Shown in pieces: positions 1 to 6,012 of a DNA stretch of 21,188 bases (the first letter of the stretch is position 1; each line of letters starts with the position of its first letter). This stretch comes from CAYUCE01 sp964443275 (GTDB taxonomy: Bacteria; Bipolaricaulota; Bipolaricaulia; CAYUCE01): contig CAYUCE010000030.1 of assembly GCA_964443275.1 (NCBI GenBank), positions 1 to 21,188 of the forward strand, given 5' to 3'. Made by a program: the position numbers and the translations under genes. The notes beneath the pieces were generated by a model that had not been told where the DNA came from, did not search any database, and saw only the letters and a list, made by a program, of their open reading frames with translations.

Positions 1-940
1 CTAAACAAGAGAGGTTAAGGAGCATCTTTTTTCCTTTCCCGGCTTTCTTTGGTTCCTTGATCTTTAGCTCCTCTACGCAAGGCTTGATCTTTTGGTGAAA
101 TTCTTGGGCTAGCTCATCCTCACGCTCTTTTAACTTTTGATTAATCGCTTCTCTTTGCTTTTCCTTGTATATGTAGGCTTGCCCTTCGGGCATCGAATCC
201 ATTCTTTTTCTAAATTCTGCTATTTCCTCAGATTCTAAAGAGATAATCTCAGCTAGCCTTTTCTTATCATAAAAGATCTGAATCCCATATTCCTGTTTAC
301 CTTCTACTCTTGAGAGTTGTTCAAGTAAATCATCGTATTCTGAATTAAGCCAAGATTTTACTACTTGCCGTGAGCTTTTACCCTCCATTTCCTTAAATAT
401 GGTATCAAATCTGGCTGGAATGATGGTCCCAAATTCCTCCTTAGCGCAATCTAGGACATTTTGGTGAGCCTTGATCCACTCCTTTACCTGTTCCTGGTCC
501 TCTGACTCATAAGGCTGGGGGGGCGAATTATGGACGATAGCACATATATCTTGATTCGGTATTGAATAGACTCTATTTTTTTCGATACCTATGTTGCCAA
601 AATCAAATCTCTCTCCTGAGTTTGCAATACAGTAAAGGTAAAGCCCTTCAGTCATTTGTTCAGTTGGTGCAGATTGGGGAATTTCTCCATCAGTTATTTC
701 TTTCCGGTTAATCTCCTCCTTAGAGCGAAGTGGATCCACTATTTTTTCAGTTTCCTCAATTTCAGTCTCTATCCCTTTTACTATCGCTTCTCTTACTGCC
801 TGGTGGATATAGTCCCTAACATGGGGAAGAAAGTTTTCCCCAATTAACTCTCTTGTCAACTCCTCTATTTCCTCTTTCCATATAGAAAGCTCTTTTTTGA
901 TAGCTTGCTTAAGTCTTTTTTTAAGTTGCTTTTCTTTCAA
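1..940 (-). CDS. Gas vesicle protein GvpF/GvpL family, with N-terminal extension (3' end beyond window)
   Basis: GvpF/L proteins are accessory or minor components needed for gas vesicle assembly. Translating the minus strand from TTG at 940 gives an open frame of about 313 codons to the window edge. From residue 96 the protein matches the family: it begins MTEGLYLYCIA, followed by a VLDCAKEEFGTIIPARFDTIF block, a GQAYIYKEKQ block and a late GKKMLLNLSCL block, so only a short C-terminus is missing. Residues 1-95 are a charged, helical, coiled-coil-like extension that ordinary GvpF/L lack. I chose TTG at 940 because GAGG lies 6 nt upstream, whereas the internal ATG at 655 has no Shine-Dalgarno site. 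The start is 1 nt after the gvpK stop, so the two are probably translationally coupled. I cannot separate GvpF from GvpL. Confidence 0.87.
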   Translation of the reverse strand, partial: MKEKQLKKRLKQAIKKELSIWKEEIEELTRELIGENFLPHVRDYIHQAVREAIVKGIETEIEETEKIVDPLRSKEEINRKEITDGEIPQSAPTEQMTEGLYLYCIANSGERFDFGNIGIEKNRVYSIPNQDICAIVHNSPPQPYESEDQEQVKEWIKAHQNVLDCAKEEFGTIIPARFDTIFKEMEGKSSRQVVKSWLNSEYDDLLEQLSRVEGKQEYGIQIFYDKKRLAEIISLESEEIAEFRKRMDSMPEGQAYIYKEKQREAINQKLKEREDELAQEFHQKIKPCVEELKIKEPKKAGKGKKMLLNLSCL

Positions 941-941
941 A

Positions 942-1256
942 TTATACCTCTTCCTGCCATCTTTCAGGGTTCGCAATCTTATCTATTACATCTTCCACTA
1001 TGTCGTTTAAGCCATCACGGGTGGACTGAACGGCTTCCACAATATCTTGTTCGGCTTTTATTTCCTCGATTGCTTGATCCATGTCCATTAAGGTCATCCC
1101 CAATTTGTTTATCTCTTCATCGTCAAGCCTTCCTGATTCCATCCTTTTTAGGGCTTGAAGTCTCAAAGCATCCCTTATTATCTCCACCAAGGCCACTACT
1201 AGACTTAGGAGCCCTTTCTTTAAGTTCTCTTCATCTACATTCAACACTTTGCTCAT
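942..1256 (-). CDS. gvpK: Gas vesicle protein GvpK
   Basis: GvpK is a small conserved accessory protein required for gas vesicle formation; its exact biochemical role is not settled. The 104-residue product has the family signature: an N-terminal ENLKKGLLSLVVALVEIIRD block, then LRLQALKRMESGRL and EEINKLGMTLMDMDQAIEEI. The ATG at 1256 is preferred over an in-frame GTG at 1283 because AGGGG lies 7 nt before it, and the extra nine residues look unlike the family. It is followed at once by the GvpF/L gene. It is separated from gvpJ upstream by 261 nt of repeats. Length is typical of the family. Confidence 0.93.
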   Translation of the reverse strand: MSKVLNVDEENLKKGLLSLVVALVEIIRDALRLQALKRMESGRLDDEEINKLGMTLMDMDQAIEEIKAEQDIVEAVQSTRDGLNDIVEDVIDKIANPERWQEEV

Positions 1257-1303
1257 CGCAAATCCCCTAGTACAGCGTTTCACAATTGATTAGCACATTG
1301 ATA

Positions 1304-1329
1304 GGAATGGCACAGAGGCCATTCCCTAC
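1304..1329. repeat. Palindromic repeat, copy 1 (reverse orientation)
   Basis: GGAATGGC and GCCATTCC form an 8-bp stem around the loop ACAGAG, followed by CCTAC. It is the reverse complement of copy 7 at 21110-21137 over its whole length. It lies in the gvpJ-gvpK intergenic region. Confidence 0.8.
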
Positions 1330-1375
1330 ATATGATGGTACCAGGAAACCCACATTTGGTGGTACCAATTAATTC

Positions 1376-1403
1376 GTAGGGTTGGGGCTCTGTCCCCAAC
1401 CGG
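1376..1403. repeat. Palindromic repeat, copy 2 (forward orientation)
   Basis: GTAGG leads into a GTTGGGG / CCCCAAC stem around the loop CTCTGT, ending in CGG. It is the hairpin part of the first 77-bp tandem unit. Confidence 0.8.
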
Positions 1404-1452
1404 AAACCTTGATGGTACCAGGAAACCCACATTTGATGGTACCAATTAATTC

Positions 1453-1481
1453 GTAGGGTTGGACCTTTCGTCCCCAACCGG
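1453..1481. repeat. Palindromic repeat, copy 3 (forward, diverged)
   Basis: This is the hairpin part of the second 77-bp unit. Flanks GTAGG and CCGG are conserved, but the left arm reads GTTGGACC and the loop CTTTCG, so the stem is imperfect. It looks like a decaying copy. Confidence 0.7.
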
Positions 1482-1517
1482 AAACCAACACCTCCCAACT
1501 ATTTGTAAAATGATCCC

Positions 1518-1910
1518 TCAGGCCCAGATCTCATCCTTTGTACCCTCTTTTTCCAGGCCTTTCTCTTTCTGTTTGGCCCGGGCACTTTTCCAACCGCACC
1601 AAGGGCAACCACCATCTAAGAGCTCTTTTTTTATAACCGACTTTCCGCACTGAGGGCAGGTTTCTTTTCCACCCCTGGCCTCCTTCCAGCTTTTCGTTTT
1701 AGTATCTACCCCGCTGGGAAAATCTAAGCCGTACTCCGCCGCAGTTTCAAAAGATGCTAATGCTGCACGCACTTTTATACCTAGAAGCTCAACTCCGGCC
1801 ACCGAAACTGCAATATCAGCATTTATTACCAATCCTTTATCCAGGATTAGCTCAATTACATCGGCAAGGCCTTTGGAGTTAGTAGTATCTTTTGTGGCTT
1901 GTATAGTCAT
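1518..1910 (-). CDS. gvpJ: GvpJ-type gas vesicle shell-family protein with C-terminal zinc ribbon
   Basis: This is a GvpA/GvpJ-family protein, probably a minor shell or nucleating component of the gas vesicle. Residues 14-66 carry the family core. ILDKGLVINADIAVSVAGV is closer to GvpJ/GvpM than to the major shell protein GvpA. After a short linker, residues 85-105 form a C-x2-C-x13-C-x2-C zinc ribbon (C85, C88, C102, C105, in the motifs CPQCG and CPWCG), followed by a Lys/Glu-rich tail to residue 130. Standard GvpJ proteins are not known to me to carry such a ribbon. The ATG at 1910 is 19 nt downstream of the regulator stop, with GAGG upstream, so the two are probably cotranscribed. Family assignment is firm; the J-versus-A/M choice is inference. 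Confidence 0.88.
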   Translation of the reverse strand: MTIQATKDTTNSKGLADVIELILDKGLVINADIAVSVAGVELLGIKVRAALASFETAAEYGLDFPSGVDTKTKSWKEARGGKETCPQCGKSVIKKELLDGGCPWCGWKSARAKQKEKGLEKEGTKDEIWA

Positions 1911-1929
1911 TACTTTATTCGCCTCGCTT

Positions 1930-2664
1930 TCATTTTTGTACCTTTATGGAGAGTAACCCATTCTTAAAACTGGCTTCGGCCACCGGATTTAAAAACTCAT
2001 CATCAGGGTTAGAGTAGACTATGGTTAGATGTTCTCCCTCATTAAAGGCTTCTACTTGTTGATCATTTAACGGGGATTCGAAGACATCAGAACTAATGTC
2101 GGTCAACCACCAAGAGAAGGTTATCGATTCCCCGGTTAATGGGTCGATACCCCATTCTTTGAACTCTAGAATTGGTTTCCCTAAAATTTTTTGAAAATGA
2201 GGATTTATAACCTTGTTTATGCGGCCGAGAACTTCACTATGTTTGTTGGTTTTAACAAAATTTGCCAATTCTTCAATTTGAGCGTATTGGTTTTGATAAA
2301 TATATTCCAGGATTTTAATACTCGTACTATCTAATTTGGAAAGAAATCCAACTGATGGTTGGCTGGGTTCCCAAAGGTCCACTTCTTTACAGGTAGCCAG
2401 CAATTTGGCCAATTCCCTCTTGAGAAGAACTCTAACTTGCGGAATCCTGTCCAGTCCCAACTGTAAAACTTTAGGGAAATACTTCTGGGACGGGGTACTT
2501 CCACTGCTCCATTTCTTTACTGCAGGATAACTGCAACCAACTTTTTGGGCTAGGAGCCTTTTGTTGTCAAAATTTTCAAGCACTGATGTGGTAATCCTTG
2601 ATTTAACTTCTTTTGGAAGATAAGCGGATAAATCTTTTATCTTTGGGGATACCACTTTACCCAT
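1930..2664 (-). CDS. Putative gas vesicle regulator with HTH, winged-helix-like and Hsp20-like regions
   Basis: I do not recognise a named family over the full length. The 244-residue product has a helix-turn-helix-like segment at about 33-57 (RLLAQKVGCSYPAVKKW). A second segment at about 110-150 looks like a winged helix (LDSTSIKILEYIYQNQYAQI, then EELANFVKTN). The C-terminus, about 208-243, ends in ASFKNGLLSIKV, which resembles the last strands of an Hsp20/alpha-crystallin domain, as in archaeal GvpH. ATG at 2664 is chosen over GTG at 2673 because AAAGG lies 8 nt before it. It is the first gene of the visible gas vesicle operon, 19 nt from gvpJ, so regulating or chaperoning gas vesicle synthesis is a reasonable inference, not a demonstrated role. 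Confidence 0.7.
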   Translation of the reverse strand: MGKVVSPKIKDLSAYLPKEVKSRITTSVLENFDNKRLLAQKVGCSYPAVKKWSSGSTPSQKYFPKVLQLGLDRIPQVRVLLKRELAKLLATCKEVDLWEPSQPSVGFLSKLDSTSIKILEYIYQNQYAQIEELANFVKTNKHSEVLGRINKVINPHFQKILGKPILEFKEWGIDPLTGESITFSWWLTDISSDVFESPLNDQQVEAFNEGEHLTIVYSNPDDEFLNPVAEASFKNGLLSIKVQK

Positions 2665-2691
2665 TTCGAGCACCTTTAATTTTAATTATTT

Positions 2692-2718
2692 CGGTTGGGC
2701 ACAGAGCCCCAACCCTAC
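2692..2718. repeat. Palindromic repeat, copy 4 (reverse orientation)
   Basis: CGGTTGGGC and GCCCCAAC flank the loop ACAGA and are followed by CCTAC. It lies just upstream of the gas vesicle regulator, about 28 nt before its start codon, so it would fall in its leader or promoter region. Confidence 0.78.
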
Positions 2719-2763
2719 ATTTAAGTCACATCGCCCTCATATTTAATTCACCAACATCCCTGC

Positions 2764-2789
2764 GTAGGGGATGGGCTCTGTCCCATCCC
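2764..2789. repeat. Palindromic repeat, copy 5 (forward, cut by assembly gap)
   Basis: GTAG leads into a GGGATGGG / CCCATCCC stem of 8 bp around CTCTGT. The assembly gap starts immediately after the right arm. Confidence 0.78.
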
Positions 2790-2889
2790 NNNNNNNNNNN
2801 NNNNNNNNNNNNNNNNNNNNNNNNNNNNNNNNNNNNNNNNNNNNNNNNNNNNNNNNNNNNNNNNNNNNNNNNNNNNNNNNNNNNNNNNN
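2790..2889. other. Assembly gap (100 N)
   Basis: Exactly 100 unknown bases, a usual placeholder length. Both flanks are copies of the same palindromic repeat, so the break was probably caused by repeats and the true length is unknown. Confidence 0.95.
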
Positions 2890-2902
2890 TGTGCCCAACC
2901 GG
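2890..2902. repeat. Palindromic repeat, copy 6 (right half only)
   Basis: TGTGCCCAACCGG matches the loop end, right arm and CCGG tail of a forward copy. The left half is hidden in the gap. Confidence 0.6.
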
Positions 2903-2938
2903 AATCTTCTAAAGAGTAGAGGGTGAATCAATTTCTTT

Positions 2939-3913
2939 ATGTCAAATAATTTTACCAAAATCCTGCCCCGCTATAAGAACACCATCGGGAAACTTCCGGG
3001 CCTTTATTACTGCCTAAATACTAATGGAAACATAATAGATTGGAATGAAGAATTACAAGAAGTATTTGGATATTCAACCCAAGAGCTATCCAAAATGCAT
3101 TTCTCGAAAAGTTTTATCGAAGAGGACAGAGAAAAGATCCAGAAAGCAATCGAAGAAGTGCTAAAGGGAGGTAAAATTCAAGTAGAAGGGCGGGTGTTTA
3201 CCAAGAAAGGAGAGGTAATTCATACCAGTTGGTATGGGATCCCACTTAAAGACCAGGAAGGTAACTTAATAGGAGTAACGGGGATAGGAAGAGACTCAAC
3301 TTCGAACAAGAGGGCTAAGGAATCTCTTAAACAATCCTATATTGATCTAGCTGAGACGGTATCCAGAGTTTTAGGTATTTCTGATCCTTATACTGCTGAA
3401 CATTCGATTAATGTAGCTACCATAGCACAAAAGGTCGGTAAACAGATGGGACTAAGTAAAGAAAGGTGCTTAGGCCTTTATATCGGCGGATTATTACATG
3501 ATGTTGGCAAAATTGCCATCCCCCAGAGAATTTTGACTGAACCGGGTGATCTCTCCGATGAAGAATGGGCTCTTATTCGCTCCCATCCCAGACGGGGTTA
3601 TGAAAAAATATTAAAAAAGACTCCTTTTCCCTGGCCGGTGGGCCAGATGGTTCTATACCATCATGAAAGGCTTGATGGTTCCGGTTATCCTGATGGGCTT
3701 GAAGGCGATGAATTATCAATAGAAGTGCGAATCCTAGGTTTATGCGATGTGGTCAGTGCGATGCTCTCAAGACGTCCCTACCGCCCCCCTAGGAACCGGG
3801 AAGAAGTACTTAAAGAAGTAAGGAAAGGCGCAGGTGTAAAGTATGATCCTGATGTAGCTCAAGTGATTCTGGAGAAAATCGAAAATGGAGAAATCTCCCT
3901 TGATAGACCCTGA
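2939..3913 (+). CDS. PAS-HD-GYP protein, putative c-di-GMP phosphodiesterase
   Basis: HD-GYP domains usually hydrolyse cyclic di-GMP, lowering this second messenger in the cytoplasm. Residues 18-120 form a PAS sensor domain (GLYYCLNTNGNIIDWNEEL, then the FGYSTQEL helix and GVTGIGRD). The HD-GYP domain covers about 135-320. It has the AEHS histidine at 155, HDVGK with the HD pair at 187-188, HH at 241-242, DGSGYP at 246-251 and Asp270 in CDVVSAM, so the metal-binding set looks complete. Residues 275-283 read AMLSRRPYR, where AMTSDRPYR is more usual. The ATG at 2939 has only a weak GAGGG some 15 nt upstream, and its promoter may lie in the assembly gap. No transmembrane segment or receiver domain is seen, so the PAS domain is the only visible input. 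Confidence 0.92.
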   Translation: MSNNFTKILPRYKNTIGKLPGLYYCLNTNGNIIDWNEELQEVFGYSTQELSKMHFSKSFIEEDREKIQKAIEEVLKGGKIQVEGRVFTKKGEVIHTSWYGIPLKDQEGNLIGVTGIGRDSTSNKRAKESLKQSYIDLAETVSRVLGISDPYTAEHSINVATIAQKVGKQMGLSKERCLGLYIGGLLHDVGKIAIPQRILTEPGDLSDEEWALIRSHPRRGYEKILKKTPFPWPVGQMVLYHHERLDGSGYPDGLEGDELSIEVRILGLCDVVSAMLSRRPYRPPRNREEVLKEVRKGAGVKYDPDVAQVILEKIENGEISLDRP

Positions 3914-3945
3914 GGTCCGATATACTGGATGCTCACTCCCGATTT

Positions 3946-5241
3946 TTATATTTGGGACAGGGCCTGGTCTAAATCTCTTATAATATCTTTGGAGTCCTCG
4001 ATACCTACGGATAACCTTAAAGAATCGTCGGTTATCCCCGCGGATTCCCTTTCCTTCCTACTTAGTTGCTGGTGTGTGGTACTGGCCGGGTGGATAATCA
4101 AGGACTTTGCATCACCTACGTTGGCTAGAAGGGAAAGCAAGTCAACTGATTCGATAAGTTTTATACCCGCTTCCAAGCCCCCTTTAACTCCAAAGGTTAG
4201 TACCCCTCCAAAGCCGTTGGATAAGTATTTAGATGCAAGGTGGTAAGTAGGATGGTCTGTAAGCCCCGGATAGCTAACCCAGTCTATCCGAGGATGACCA
4301 GCTAGAAATTTAGCCACTCTTAACGCGTTCTGGCAGTGCTTTTCCATTCTTAAAGGAAGGGTTTCCAAGCCTAGTAGATTTAGAAAACTGTGGAAAGGGC
4401 TCTGGGTTGGTCCTAGGTCTCTTAATCCTCTGGCTCTCAGATTCTCTATAAAGCAAGCTTCACCAAATTCTTCCTGGAAGTTAAGTCCATGATAGCTGGG
4501 GTCTTCTTCTGTGAGATTGGGGAAATCTCCTTCTTCCCAATGGAAGTTGCCCGAATCGATTACTACACCGCCGATGGTTGTTCCATGTCCGTTGATCCAT
4601 TTGGTGGTGGAGTGCCAAATTATATCCGCCCCGTGATCGAAGGGCCGGCAGAGATAGGGGGTAGCAAAGGTATTATCGACTACCAGGGGAATACCTGCGG
4701 AATGTGCTATATGTGATATGGCCTCCAAATCCGGTACTAGGAGTGCGGGATTTCCAATGGTTTCAAGGTGGAGGGCCTTGGTCTTTTCGTCTATCAGGTG
4801 GGCAAAACTTTCTGGCTCGGTTAACTTTGCATACTTAACTCCTATTCCATATCGGGGTAAGCTTTGACTGAAATAGGTTCTAGTCCCTCCGTAAAGGCTC
4901 GATGAGGAAACTATATTTTCTCCCTGTTGAGCTAGGGTGAAGACGATCAAGTTGATGGCGCTCATCCCCGAAGAACAAGCTAGTGCTCCTACTCCTCCTT
5001 CTAGTGTTGTCATTCTCTTTTCGAAGACCTGGTTTGTGGGATTCATTATGCGGCTGTAGATATTTCCTTTCTTCTCTAAACTAAATAGATCGGCAGCGTG
5101 CTGGGCATTTTTGAAAAGATAGGAAGTGGTCTGATAGATAGGTACTGCTCGGGCCAGTGTTTTTGAATCCGGATCTTCTTGGCCGGCATGCACGGCCAAA
5201 GTCTCGAAACCGTATGAGCTATTTTCTTCTTTGTCTGACAT
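3946..5241 (-). CDS. metY: O-acetylhomoserine sulfhydrylase (MetY-type PLP enzyme)
   Basis: This cytoplasmic Cys/Met-metabolism PLP enzyme most likely makes homocysteine (or methionine) from O-acetylhomoserine and sulfide (or methanethiol). The 431-residue length and the start ETLAVHAGQ fit MetY rather than the shorter cystathionine gamma-synthases. Visible motifs are SRIMNPT at 63-69, SSGMSAI at 90-96, VVDNTFATP at 187-195 with Asp189 for the PLP ring, the PLP lysine K214 in HSTTKW, and the late HPASTTHQQL block. GGGGAGG sits 6 nt before the ATG at 5241. It is transcribed from a candidate promoter of its own and is convergent with the HD-GYP gene. No other sulfur gene is nearby. Substrate choice within the family is inferred. 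Confidence 0.93.
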   Translation of the reverse strand: MSDKEENSSYGFETLAVHAGQEDPDSKTLARAVPIYQTTSYLFKNAQHAADLFSLEKKGNIYSRIMNPTNQVFEKRMTTLEGGVGALACSSGMSAINLIVFTLAQQGENIVSSSSLYGGTRTYFSQSLPRYGIGVKYAKLTEPESFAHLIDEKTKALHLETIGNPALLVPDLEAISHIAHSAGIPLVVDNTFATPYLCRPFDHGADIIWHSTTKWINGHGTTIGGVVIDSGNFHWEEGDFPNLTEEDPSYHGLNFQEEFGEACFIENLRARGLRDLGPTQSPFHSFLNLLGLETLPLRMEKHCQNALRVAKFLAGHPRIDWVSYPGLTDHPTYHLASKYLSNGFGGVLTFGVKGGLEAGIKLIESVDLLSLLANVGDAKSLIIHPASTTHQQLSRKERESAGITDDSLRLSVGIEDSKDIIRDLDQALSQI

Positions 5242-5255
5242 TATTAACCTCCCCT

Positions 5256-5271
5256 CTAATTTTGAAATTAG
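5256..5271. promoter_or_regulatory. 16-bp inverted repeat in the metY leader
   Basis: CTAATTTTGAAATTAG is a near-perfect dyad directly upstream of the metY ribosome binding site. It could be an operator or a small leader hairpin. I see no SAM-riboswitch consensus here. Confidence 0.35.
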
Positions 5272-5301
5272 GTGAAAAAAGTTAGTTTGATAGTTACAAA
5301 G

Positions 5302-5330
5302 ATATTACCCACAGTTTAACTTCGCTGCAA
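5302..5330 (-). promoter_or_regulatory. Candidate sigma70 promoter of metY
   Basis: On the minus strand, TTGCAG (5330-5325) and TAATAT (5307-5302) are separated by 17 nt. The expected leader is about 55 nt and contains the CTAATTTTGAAATTAG dyad. Match to consensus is moderate, 3/6 and 4/6. Confidence 0.45.
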
Positions 5331-5401
5331 GATGATCTTCTTTAGTTATAAAGGTGGATAGGTTGGTGAGGAAGCAAAGTAGGGGTTAATTCTATTTTGT
5401 G

Positions 5402-6001
5402 TTACAACCAGGCCATTACCTTCTCGGAGAGCTTCAAGAGCATATTAGACATTATAATTCCTAGTAGGGCTCCGGTTATAACATCCGTTGGATAATGCTC
5501 ACCCACATACAGCCGGGAGAAGCTAATTAGGGCGGAGAGAAGGTATATTCCAACTTGCAGTGGCACGAGGGGATAGAAATGAGCCATAAGGAATGCGATA
5601 CTAAAAGAATCGGTGGAATGTCCAGAAGGAAATGAGTATTCTTGAACTATCTTCGATCTGAGATTGGAGGATAACGGTTTGGGACGGGAACGCTTAAAAT
5701 AGTGTTTTATTGATAGAACTAGAATTTTGTTTATAAAGATAATGGAGAATCCGATTAAAAGTATGAAGAATCTTCTATTATCCAGGATGAATATGGACAA
5801 TGCAACCATACCCCACAACCAGCCGTCCCCTAGGTAGGTAGCTGCGATAAAAAACTTACTAAACCTTTTTAGAAATCCGTTTTCTCGGATCCAGGTTAGG
5901 CTTTCCCGATCCCAGATAAGCAGCTTATTTAAAATATTTTGGCCTTGGTTTTCTATATCCTTAATAACTCTTTTCATATGAGAAGCTTTATTGATGTTCA
6001 C
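5402..6001 (-). CDS. PAP2-family membrane phosphatase
   Basis: An integral membrane phosphatase of the type-2 phosphatidic acid phosphatase family, which acts on lipid phosphates or on undecaprenyl diphosphate. All three catalytic motifs are present: KHYFKRSRP at 99-107, PSGH at 125-128, and SRLYVGEHYPTD at 162-173 with R163, H169 and D173. Hydrophobic segments at about 62-73, 78-97, 134-160 and 175-188 fit the family topology. It is the last gene of the activase operon, starting 11 nt after the HgdB-like stop. The annotated start is GTG at 6001; ATG at residue 9 is possible and neither has a clear ribosome binding site. Its link to the HgdB-like gene may be positional only. The substrate cannot be read from the sequence. 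Confidence 0.88.
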   Translation of the reverse strand: MNINKASHMKRVIKDIENQGQNILNKLLIWDRESLTWIRENGFLKRFSKFFIAATYLGDGWLWGMVALSIFILDNRRFFILLIGFSIIFINKILVLSIKHYFKRSRPKPLSSNLRSKIVQEYSFPSGHSTDSFSIAFLMAHFYPLVPLQVGIYLLSALISFSRLYVGEHYPTDVITGALLGIIMSNMLLKLSEKVMAWL

Positions 6002-6012
6002 AGATAGTTTAT

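Larger units (their letters stand above)
1334..1487. repeat. 77-bp tandem direct repeat (two units)
   Basis: Units 1334-1410 and 1411-1487 are nearly identical; the first 52 nt differ at a single base. Each unit contains two TGGTACCA palindromes, or near copies, about 20 nt apart, and ends with one copy of the palindromic GTAGGG...CCGG repeat. The two units differ mostly inside the hairpin stem and loop. No coding potential is evident. Confidence 0.85.

Noticed and set aside
942..1283. Longer GvpK from GTG at 1283
   Set aside because: The AGGGG site sits correctly for the ATG at 1256, and the extra residues MKRCTRGFA are unlike the family.
1280..1498. 72-residue minus-strand frame with repeated WYHQ-like segments
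   Set aside because: The protein repeats simply reflect the 77-bp DNA tandem repeat, so it is not a gene.
1304..2902. CRISPR array
   Set aside because: The repeats are palindromes of varying stem sequence in both orientations with irregular spacing, not uniform repeats with unique spacers, and no cas gene is present.
5242..5401. SAM or other riboswitch before metY
   Set aside because: No SAM-I or SAM-II core sequence can be seen. The leader is short and explained by a promoter, a dyad and a ribosome binding site.
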